From Armatimonadota bacterium (lineage in GTDB: Bacteria > Armatimonadota > UBA10988 > DTZQ01): DNA of 23,437 nucleotides. Below the pieces are notes generated by a model. That model did no database searches and was not told the origin of the DNA. It was given only the letters and a program-made list of their open reading frames with translations. The position numbers and the translations under genes are program-made. Positions 1 to 6,374 of the stretch are shown piece by piece. The stretch covers positions 1-23,437 of the forward strand of contig DTZQ01000574.1 in the NCBI GenBank assembly GCA_012961305.1. The letters are read 5' to 3'. Position 1 is the stretch's first letter; each line of letters opens with the position of its first letter.

Positions 1-103
1 CCGAGGGAACCAACTTCCATTGGTTTGGTAAAAGTAGCCCCGAGTTTGAACTTTGGGCGAGAAGGCTGGATTTCCTTTCCCCAAACCAACTTAAGCCCGG
101 CGG
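1..103 (-). repeat. Dispersed structured intergenic repeat, copy A (cut by window edge)
   Basis: Read on the minus strand, this stretch matches the copies at 12714-12847 and about 21079-21197. It shares CCGCCGGGCTTAAG and GGAAAGGAAATCCAGCC with copy B. It shares the TTCAAACT...GGGCT...TTTACCAAACCAA stretch with copy C. The hairpin arms AACCAA(T) and (G)TTGGTT lie at 8-14 and 19-25, with one T-G wobble closing the loop. The part that should continue through TTGGTAAC...GTAGCCCAAGA lies outside the window. No protein reading explains it. Confidence 0.8.
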
Positions 104-144
104 TTTTAAATCATTGAAAACCCCTCCAACCTTAGAGGACAGAC

Positions 145-173
145 TTGCGTTAGGGACGCAAATGTGTTAGAAT
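145..173 (+). promoter_or_regulatory. Sigma70-type promoter with overlapping inverted repeat
   Basis: The -35 box TTGCGT (145-150), a 17-nt spacer and the -10 box TAGAAT (168-173) predict transcription starting at about 180-181. The sequence TTGCGT-taggg-ACGCAA (145-161) is a perfect 6-bp inverted repeat that begins on the -35 box. It could be an operator or just a chance palindrome. This promoter would serve the unit starting at 181. Confidence 0.6.
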
Positions 174-180
174 ATAAAAC

Positions 181-408
181 ATGAGGCAGCGGTGGGTTTG
201 GATAGGAGGACTGCTCCTGTTCCTGAGCCTGGTGGGATGGCTCTGGCGGGAGGTGTTCGTTTTTACCGGCCTCCTGTGGTGGAATGCTCCCCTCGCGGAG
301 GAAGAGAAAATTGACCCGCCGGAGGCTCCACCCTTGGTGTGGCCGGACCTCAGCAAAATTGACCTTGAAGAGTATCGGCAGCAGCATTTGTATGCTCCCC
401 GGTATTGA
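181..408 (+). CDS. Small single-pass membrane protein, unknown function
   Basis: This 75-residue protein has one hydrophobic segment near the N-terminus (about residues 6-20, after MRQRWVW), which is either a membrane anchor or an uncleaved signal. A second tryptophan- and leucine-rich stretch (about 25-36) follows, then an acidic, proline-rich tail that is probably extracytoplasmic or periplasmic. I do not recognise the family. The ATG falls 7 nt after the predicted -10 box and has no Shine-Dalgarno site, so the mRNA may be leaderless. It is followed after 31 nt by the phasin-like gene, with which it is probably cotranscribed. The regular codon structure and the promoter placement support a real gene, but its size limits confidence. 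Confidence 0.6.
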   Translation: MRQRWVWIGGLLLFLSLVGWLWREVFVFTGLLWWNAPLAEEEKIDPPEAPPLVWPDLSKIDLEEYRQQHLYAPRY

Positions 409-439
409 GGTGCTGAGGACCTAAGGGAAGGAGGAAACC

Positions 440-754
440 ATGTCTGGACTCATTGAACGTTCGTTGGAGTTGGGCCTGGGGGCCCTGGCCCTGACCAAGG
501 AGAAGGCCCAAGAACTGGTGGACGAGTTGGTGAAACTGAAGGCCGTACCCAAAGAGCGGGGCAAGGAACTGTTGGAGCGCATGTTGGAGCGCGGGCGCGA
601 AGCGCGGGACCAACTGGAACAGGTGGTTCAGCGCCAGGTTAAAGAGGCCCTGCAGAAAGCCAAATTGGTCACGCGGAGCGAGTACGAGGCCCTCTTGCAG
701 CGTATAGCGGCCTTGGAAGAGAAATTAGCGGCCGCAGAAGCGGAAGAAGAGTAG
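440..754 (+). CDS. Phasin-like coiled-coil protein
   Basis: This 104-residue protein is almost entirely alpha-helical and charged. The N-terminal part (ERSLELGLGALALTKEKAQ) and the following VDELVKLKAVPKERGKEL stretch look like the small phasin/PHA-granule-associated family, in which an amphipathic helix precedes a long coiled coil. The C-terminal part (about 70-101) has the L-x(6)-L spacing of a coiled coil and ends in an acidic tail. A strong GGAGG site lies 5 nt before the ATG. Family members are proposed to coat polyhydroxyalkanoate granules or regulate their synthesis, but no PHA synthase is visible here, so a generic structural role is equally possible. The gene lies between two membrane-protein genes in the same direction. 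Confidence 0.65.
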   Translation: MSGLIERSLELGLGALALTKEKAQELVDELVKLKAVPKERGKELLERMLERGREARDQLEQVVQRQVKEALQKAKLVTRSEYEALLQRIAALEEKLAAAEAEEE

Positions 755-774
755 GGAAAGGATGGGGAAGAGCC

Positions 775-1371
775 ATGGAAAAGATGCCTCCGCGGCGCCT
801 GCTGACCTTGGCGCTGGCGGTAGATGTAATCCTGTTGCTGTTGGCAGCGCTGTGGTCGTGGTGGGGCGGGATTCCGGTGTGGAGCCGAATTCGCCTGACC
901 TTAGGTGGTTTGGCCGGCGGTCTGGTGGGCGCAGGGGGCATGATGCTGATGAACTACGGCCTGGTCAAATGGGCAGTACGTCAGCAGTGGCAGGAACCGC
1001 GGCGCTGGATTGAGGAGTTGTTTCAGCCCCTCTTTTCCGGCCTGAACCTGCGGGAAATCCTGATTATCAGCCTGGGCGCCGGGTTTGCCGAGGAAATCCT
1101 GTTTCGCGGCGTGGTGCAGCCGAGTTTGGGTTGGATAACCGCCAGCCTGCTGTTCGGCTGCCTGCACGTGCCCCAGCGCAAGTTCCTTTCCCTGGGAGCC
1201 TGGGCCACCGGGCAGGGCCTCTACTTGGGTGGGCTGTACCTCCTGACTGGTAACCTCCTCGTGCCCATGCTGACCCATGCCCTCTACGACGCCGCAGCCC
1301 TCAGTTACCTGCGCTACATCTGGCCCTGGACCCGCCAAGGGCAGCGGTTCCGCTTAGGAGGGTCAAGTTGA
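775..1371 (+). CDS. CPBP (CAAX/ABI) family intramembrane metalloprotease
   Basis: This 198-residue protein has several hydrophobic segments (about 9-30, 42-65, 94-105, 120-132, 142-160). The diagnostic first motif is present as EEILFRG (Glu106, Glu107, Arg111). The later histidines expected of the ABI/CPBP fold are His131 (in CLHVPQRK) and His168 (in LTHALYD). These residues form the active site of Rce1-like glutamate-dependent membrane proteases; bacterial members cleave or process membrane peptides, mostly with unknown substrates. The usual H-x(3)-N of the last motif reads H-x(3)-D here. The ATG at 775 lies after a purine-rich GGGGAAGAG; a second in-frame ATG at 784 is an alternative. The next gene starts 47 nt after the stop. 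Confidence 0.85.
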   Translation: MEKMPPRRLLTLALAVDVILLLLAALWSWWGGIPVWSRIRLTLGGLAGGLVGAGGMMLMNYGLVKWAVRQQWQEPRRWIEELFQPLFSGLNLREILIISLGAGFAEEILFRGVVQPSLGWITASLLFGCLHVPQRKFLSLGAWATGQGLYLGGLYLLTGNLLVPMLTHALYDAAALSYLRYIWPWTRQGQRFRLGGSS

Positions 1372-1418
1372 GGTGGGGTGGGAGCCGAGTCCCCAGTTCC
1401 CCCGGAGGTAATGTACTC

Positions 1419-2861
1419 ATGCTGAACTCAGAGGTACTAAACGAACTGAAAACCATTGTCGGGGCGGAGGACGTACTTACCGCACCGGAACATCTCCTTA
1501 CCCATGCTTACGACGGCACCCCGCTGCTGCGGCGGAAGCCCGAGGCGGTAGTGATTCCCGACAACACCGAGGAAATCGTGGCCATAATGAAACTGGCCAA
1601 CGAGGCCGACTTCAAGGTAGTGCCGCGGGGCTCGGGTACGGGCCTCAGCGGCGGTTCCATCCCCACGGAAAACAGCATCGTCCTGCTCCTGACCCGGCTA
1701 AATCGCCTTTTGGAAGTAGATGCCGCTAACCTGACCGCCCTGGCCCAGGCGGGGGTGATTACCGGACACTTGCACGCCGCCGTGGAGGCCCAGGGCCTTT
1801 TCTACCCCCCTGACCCCGGCAGTAAGGACATTTCCACTCTGGGAGGCAACGTGGCCGAAAACTCCGGCGGCCTGCGGGGGCTGAAGTACGGGGTGACCAA
1901 AGATTACGTCCTGGGCCTGGAGGTCATCCTGCCCACCGGCGAGGTCCTGTGGACCGGTGGCAAGTCGGTGAAAGACGTGGCCGGATACGACCTCAAGCAC
2001 CTGTTCATCGGCTCCGAAGGCACCCTGGGCATTTTCACCCAAATCTTGGTCAAACTGATTCCCAAGCCGGAAACCAAGCGAACCATGCTGGCCTACTTCG
2101 ATTCCGTGACTGACGCGGGCGAGGCCGTTTCGGCCCTCATCGCCGCCCACGTCATCCCTGCCACTTTAGAGTTTCTGGACCACACCACCATTCGCTGCGT
2201 GGAGGACTTCGCCCACATTGGTTTGCCTACGGACATTGCTGCCCTGCTGCTGATTGAGGTGGATGGGCGAAAGGCCCTGGTGGAGGAAGACGCGCAGCGA
2301 GTGATGGAGGTCTGTCGTCAGCACCGGGCCCGGGAGTTCAAAATCGCCGCTACTGAGGAGGAAGGGACCCAAATGGCTGAGGCCCGACGGGTGGCTTTGG
2401 CTGCCCTGGCCCGGGTGCGCCCCACTACCATTTTGGAGGATGCCACCGTCCCGCGCAGTGAGGTGCCCCGGATGCTGGCCGTTATCGAGGAGACAGCCCG
2501 CAAATACCAGGTTCAAATTGGCACCTTCGGCCACGCGGGGGATGGCAATTTGCATCCCACTTTCCTCACTGACGAACGGGACGAGGAGGAAATTGCCCGC
2601 GTCCACAAGGCCTTCGATGACATTTTCGCCGGCGCCATTGCCCTGGGCGGGACAATTACCGGCGAGCACGGAGTGGGCCTGGCCAAGCGGCGGTTCCTGC
2701 CTCAGCAGACCGGCGAAGTGGGCATTCGCCTTATGCAGCAGTTGAAAGGGGTGTTGGACCCCAAGAACGTGCTCAATCCGGGCAAAGTCATCGAACCGGG
2801 AACGCGGTTGGACGAACTGTGGGAGGTTCGGGGAGGCGCAAAAGTGCTCCCGTTCGTCTGA
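1419..2861 (+). CDS. glcD: GlcD-like FAD-linked oxidase (glycolate/D-lactate dehydrogenase flavoprotein subunit)
   Basis: This is a 480-residue protein of the VAO/PCMH flavoprotein family, close to the usual GlcD length. The N-terminal FAD-binding domain shows PRGSGTGLSGG (69-79) and the VAENSGGLRGLKYG and GSEGTLGI stretches. The C-terminal FAD-oxidase domain shows HAGDGNLHP (His372 onward), TGEHGVG (from 414) and the terminal DPKNVLNPGK. These enzymes oxidise 2-hydroxy acids such as glycolate or D-lactate and pass electrons to an Fe-S partner, here encoded next. I chose the ATG at 1419 because GGAGGT (1404-1409) lies 9 nt upstream; an upstream in-frame TTG (1368) would add 17 residues of unlikely composition. 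No GlcE-like gene is present. The substrate cannot be read from sequence, so the symbol is family-level. Confidence 0.92.
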   Translation: MLNSEVLNELKTIVGAEDVLTAPEHLLTHAYDGTPLLRRKPEAVVIPDNTEEIVAIMKLANEADFKVVPRGSGTGLSGGSIPTENSIVLLLTRLNRLLEVDAANLTALAQAGVITGHLHAAVEAQGLFYPPDPGSKDISTLGGNVAENSGGLRGLKYGVTKDYVLGLEVILPTGEVLWTGGKSVKDVAGYDLKHLFIGSEGTLGIFTQILVKLIPKPETKRTMLAYFDSVTDAGEAVSALIAAHVIPATLEFLDHTTIRCVEDFAHIGLPTDIAALLLIEVDGRKALVEEDAQRVMEVCRQHRAREFKIAATEEEGTQMAEARRVALAALARVRPTTILEDATVPRSEVPRMLAVIEETARKYQVQIGTFGHAGDGNLHPTFLTDERDEEEIARVHKAFDDIFAGAIALGGTITGEHGVGLAKRRFLPQQTGEVGIRLMQQLKGVLDPKNVLNPGKVIEPGTRLDELWEVRGGAKVLPFV

Positions 2862-2903
2862 CCGCTGCCACCGATTCAGAGGAGGCCGCCGGCGAAGAAA
2901 GGA

Positions 2904-4322
2904 TTGCCCGGGAACAAACTAATCTCCGCCGAGCACGGAGTTCACCGTAATCGTCAATGGGTTAATGGGTCAATGGGTCACTTGGAATGGGGAGGCAACT
3001 TCTCCGGCCCCAAGGGGCCGGGCTATGTAGATATACTCAACTGTATGCACTGCGGGCTGTGTCTGCCTCACTGCCCCACCTACGCTTTGTTCGGTCTGGA
3101 GAAATCGTCCCCACGCGGGCGGATTGCCCTCCTGCGGGCTGTAGCCGAGGGCGAATTGACCCTAACTGACGGCCTGGCCGAGGAAATGTACCTCTGCTTG
3201 GGCTGCCGGGCTTGCGAAACGGCCTGTCCGGCCGGCGTGAAATACGGCGAACTGCTGGAGGCCGCCCGAGTGCAAGTGGAGCGGAATCAGTACGGTTCCC
3301 GCTTGTGGCGCCTGGTCAAGCGAAGGGCCCTGGATTTGTTCCTCTCCCCGCGGAAGATGCGTCGGGTCGGAAAATTGTTGCGCCTCTATCAGCGCGGGGG
3401 TCTACAATGGCTGGTGCGGAAAACGGGCCTGCTCCGACTTCTGAACGCCGACCTGGCCGCGCTGGAAAAACTGCTTCCCCCACTGCCCCCTCGGTTCTCC
3501 TCGGAGACCATTCCAGAAGTCACCCCGCCGCAGGGGGAAAAACGGGCGCGAGTGGGAATGTTGACCGGTTGCGTGGCCGATTTGTTCATGGCCCCCGAGA
3601 ACGAGGCTACGGTGCGGGTGTTGGCCATAAACGGCTGTGAAGTGGTCACCCCCCCTGCCCAGCGGTGCTGTGGGGCCCTGCACGCCCATTTGGGGGAAAT
3701 GGAAGCGGCGCGGGAGTTGGCCCGGCACAACATTGCGGTATTCGAGGAGGCCAACGTGGACGCCGTGGTGCTCAACTCGGCCGGCTGCGGAGCGGCGATG
3801 AAAGAATACCACCGCTGGCTGGGCCAGGACCCGGAATGGGCAGAACGGGCGCAGCGGTTCGGGGCCAAAGTCAAGGACCTCAGCGAGTTTTTATTGGCAT
3901 TGGGGCTGAACAGGAGGGATTTACATCCCCTGGAATGCCGGGCCACCTACGATGACGCCTGCCATCTGGCCCACGGGCAAGGCATAACCGAAGAACCGCG
4001 CCGCCTGCTGCAAGCCATTCCGGGGCTGGAACTAATTGAGTTGCCGGAGGCCTCCTGGTGCTGTGGCAGTGCGGGGATTTACAACCTCATTCACTTCCGC
4101 GAAGCGCGGCAGTTGCTGGAGCGCAAGATGAAACATGTCCAGTCCACCGGCGCGGAATTGCTCCTGACTGGCAACCCTGGCTGTCTTTTCCAGTTGCGCT
4201 ACGGGGTGCAGGAATGGGGCCTGAACGTGCGGGTGGAGCACACGGTCACGGTTTTAGACTGGGCCTACCATCCTCACCGCCGACCCGAGGAATTCTCCCG
4301 TCCCTCGCCGGATAGCGAATGA
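2904..4322 (+). CDS. glcF: GlcF-like Fe-S oxidoreductase subunit
   Basis: This protein has up to 472 residues. Two ferredoxin-type 4Fe-4S motifs come first: C-x2-C-x2-C-x3-CP at Cys47/50/53/57 and again at Cys98/101/104/108. Two CCG (heterodisulfide-reductase-type) domains follow, with CCG at 255-257 and 386-388. This is the GlcF layout, an electron acceptor for the GlcD-like flavoprotein encoded just upstream, probably at the membrane. The start is uncertain. TTG at 2904 has AAAGGA abutting it; ATG at 2973 would leave 24 residues before the first cysteine and looks more like homologues, but lacks a good Shine-Dalgarno site. A strong AGAGGAGG at 2878-2885 has no start codon at normal spacing. 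An octamer repeat lies between the two candidate starts. The stop codon overlaps an ATG of the next reading frame. Confidence 0.88.
   Translation: MPGNKLISAEHGVHRNRQWVNGSMGHLEWGGNFSGPKGPGYVDILNCMHCGLCLPHCPTYALFGLEKSSPRGRIALLRAVAEGELTLTDGLAEEMYLCLGCRACETACPAGVKYGELLEAARVQVERNQYGSRLWRLVKRRALDLFLSPRKMRRVGKLLRLYQRGGLQWLVRKTGLLRLLNADLAALEKLLPPLPPRFSSETIPEVTPPQGEKRARVGMLTGCVADLFMAPENEATVRVLAINGCEVVTPPAQRCCGALHAHLGEMEAARELARHNIAVFEEANVDAVVLNSAGCGAAMKEYHRWLGQDPEWAERAQRFGAKVKDLSEFLLALGLNRRDLHPLECRATYDDACHLAHGQGITEEPRRLLQAIPGLELIELPEASWCCGSAGIYNLIHFREARQLLERKMKHVQSTGAELLLTGNPGCLFQLRYGVQEWGLNVRVEHTVTVLDWAYHPHRRPEEFSRPSPDSE
2955..2978 (+). repeat. Three tandem octamers (YAATGGGT)
   Basis: CAATGGGT, TAATGGGT and CAATGGGT follow one another without gaps, with a partial fourth unit (CA). 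The block sits just before the ATG at 2973, where glcF translation may begin, and looks unlike the surrounding codon pattern. Confidence 0.7.
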
Positions 4323-4357
4323 GAACCCTCGGAGGATGGCTACGGGAGGCAGCGCTA

Positions 4358-6355
4358 ATGCGAAGAATTTGGCTATTCTGGTGGATTTTAGGCCTGGGAA
4401 TGACCGGGGCCCAGGCCAGGCCTAATTTGGTACAAAACCCCGGCTTTGAGGAAGGCACAACTGCCTGGAACCTGCCGCCGGAGGTGTTCACGGTGGATGA
4501 GACCGTAGCCTACCGCGGCCAGCGCAGCCTGCGCCTGCACAACCCCCGCCCCGAGGTGTACCTTCTGGCTACCCAGGAGATTCCCTTTGCAGTCGGGCGG
4601 TTCTACCGGCTGAGCGTGTGGATTAAAACGGAGGACGTTCAGGGTGAGGATTCCGGGGCAACCATCTGCCTGGAGTGGTACAAGGGAGACGAGTACCTGG
4701 GCGGCTCCTATCCCCGGGGGTTCAAGGGTACTAACGACTGGCAGCATTTGGTGGCCGAAACGCTGTCGGTGCCACCGGGCACCACCCAGGTGCGGGTGGT
4801 CCTCTACCTGCGCCGGGGGATGACCGGCACCGCTTGGTTCGACGAGGTGGAAGTCACTCCCGGCTACCCGCCGCCCCTGCGCACTTTCCTGCGCGAGCCC
4901 TCTTACCGGGGCCAGTTCTTCGCCGACACGCCACGCCAGCGGGCCCTGTTGGACGTCGCTTGGGGCGAACCTCTGCCCGACGACCGGCCGCTGACCGCCA
5001 CCGAACTGCGGCTGAGCCTCCTCTCCGCGGCAACCCCTGAACCCTTGCGCACCTGGACGGTCAAACCTCAGGCCCGCCGGGAACAGGTGGCTATTGACCT
5101 GCGTCGCCTGCCGGTGGGGGAGTACACCTTGCAAGTGCAGTTGGTAGAGACGGTTAACGGGGAGGTGTTAAGCGAGCAGCGGCACCCGCTGGCCAAACTG
5201 CCCCCCGGCGCCGGGCGGGGGCGAGTGTACATTGACGAGTACAACCGCACCATAGTGGACGGCCAACCTTTCTTTCCCCTGGGCCTCTACTGCGCTCACC
5301 GCCCGGCCAGCGACCAGGCCCTGCCCCGGCTGGATGAAATCGCTGCCAGTCCCTTTAACTGCCTCATGAACTACGGCATCAACAGCGGCTCACTGGAGGA
5401 AATTAGGGCCTACTTAGACGCAGTGCACCAACGGGGCTTGAAAATCATTTACTCCCTGAAGGACTTCTACGAGGGAACGCGCTGGTATCCGAAGCAAGTG
5501 GGCCCCTTTGAGGGCGAGGAGGAGATGACTCGCGGGGTGGTGACCACTTTCAAAGACCATCCGGCCCTTTTGGCCTGGTATCTGAACGACGAACTGCCCC
5601 GTACCATGCACTCGCGCCTGGCAGCCCGGTACGACTTGGTACGCCGCCTGGACCCCGACCATCCAACTTGGATTGTGCTCTATCAGGTCAACGAGTTGGA
5701 ATACTACCTGGACACTACGGACGTACTGGGCACCGACCCCTATCCCATTCCCCGCATGCCCATATCGCGGGTGGCGGACTGGACCCGCCGCACGGTCCGG
5801 GCGGTGCGCGGCCGGCGGGCGGTGTGGATGGTGCCCCAGTTGCACAATTGGTGGGTTTACTACCATCGGGACGACCTGCGCCCCCCCACGCGGGAGGAAA
5901 TCCGCAACATGGCCTTCCAGTGCTTGGTGAACGGGGCCAACGGGTTGATTTTCTACTCCTTCTTCGACCTCAAGCGCGACCCGGCCGGGTTTGCCAACCG
6001 GTGGGCGGACGCGACGGCGGTGGCAGAGGAAATCCAGCGTTTGGCGCCAGTACTCCTCTCGCCGGAGAAGGCGCCGCCGGCCCGCCTGGCGACTTACCTT
6101 CCCGAAGTACACCTGAGCACTCGCCGGTGGGGTAATAACCTGTACCTGCTAACGGTGAACACGGTGCGAGAGGCCCGGTCGGTGGTGTTTCGGGTGCCCG
6201 CGGGCACCCGAAGGGTGCGCGAATGGGACACAGGCACGGAAGTTCCCCTGGACGGCCTCACTTTCCGGGCGGAGTTTCCACCCCTGGGAGTGCAGGTATA
6301 TGTCCTGGAGGGAAAATACCAGCAGTTACGGGTACGAAGGAAGAAAGTGCTATAA
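4358..6355 (+). CDS. Secreted glycoside-hydrolase-like protein with N-terminal carbohydrate-binding-type domain
   Basis: This is a 665-residue protein. Residues 1-20 form a signal peptide (MRRIWLFWW..., cleavage after AQA). Residues 22-168 form a jelly-roll domain of the CBM4/9/22 type, starting NLVQNPGFEEG and ending TAWFDEVEVTPG. Residues about 175-285 are a beta-rich linker domain. Residues about 288-565 resemble a (beta/alpha)8 barrel of clan GH-A, with FFPLGLY, WYLNDE (407-412; Glu412 a candidate acid/base), GTDPYP (459-463) and NGLIFYSFF (528-536). Residues 575-650 look like a C-terminal beta domain. I cannot place it in a numbered GH family, and the nucleophile is not certain. ATG 4358 is preferred over ATG 4319, which overlaps the glcF stop, because GGGAGG lies 8 nt upstream and the signal peptide then starts cleanly. 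Confidence 0.75.
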   Translation: MRRIWLFWWILGLGMTGAQARPNLVQNPGFEEGTTAWNLPPEVFTVDETVAYRGQRSLRLHNPRPEVYLLATQEIPFAVGRFYRLSVWIKTEDVQGEDSGATICLEWYKGDEYLGGSYPRGFKGTNDWQHLVAETLSVPPGTTQVRVVLYLRRGMTGTAWFDEVEVTPGYPPPLRTFLREPSYRGQFFADTPRQRALLDVAWGEPLPDDRPLTATELRLSLLSAATPEPLRTWTVKPQARREQVAIDLRRLPVGEYTLQVQLVETVNGEVLSEQRHPLAKLPPGAGRGRVYIDEYNRTIVDGQPFFPLGLYCAHRPASDQALPRLDEIAASPFNCLMNYGINSGSLEEIRAYLDAVHQRGLKIIYSLKDFYEGTRWYPKQVGPFEGEEEMTRGVVTTFKDHPALLAWYLNDELPRTMHSRLAARYDLVRRLDPDHPTWIVLYQVNELEYYLDTTDVLGTDPYPIPRMPISRVADWTRRTVRAVRGRRAVWMVPQLHNWWVYYHRDDLRPPTREEIRNMAFQCLVNGANGLIFYSFFDLKRDPAGFANRWADATAVAEEIQRLAPVLLSPEKAPPARLATYLPEVHLSTRRWGNNLYLLTVNTVREARSVVFRVPAGTRRVREWDTGTEVPLDGLTFRAEFPPLGVQVYVLEGKYQQLRVRRKKVL

Positions 6356-6356
6356 T
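6348..6356 (+). promoter_or_regulatory. Extended -10 promoter overlapping the upstream stop codon
   Basis: TGcTATAAT (6348-6356) is a perfect extended -10 element. Its TATAAT contains the TAA stop of the upstream gene. No good -35 box exists (TTACGG at 6326-6331 would need a 19-nt spacer), as is typical for extended -10 promoters. Transcription would start at about 6363, giving a leader of about 12 nt that contains the Shine-Dalgarno site. Confidence 0.5.
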
Positions 6357-6374
6357 GCTCAGGGAGGAGTGGAA

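Noticed and set aside
4388..5134. Minus-strand frame of 248 codons inside the glycosidase-like gene
   Set aside because: Shadow of the real gene, which has a signal peptide and domain motifs.
5414..6112. Minus-strand frame of 232 codons inside the glycosidase-like gene
   Set aside because: Shadow frame; no motifs, no ribosome-binding site.
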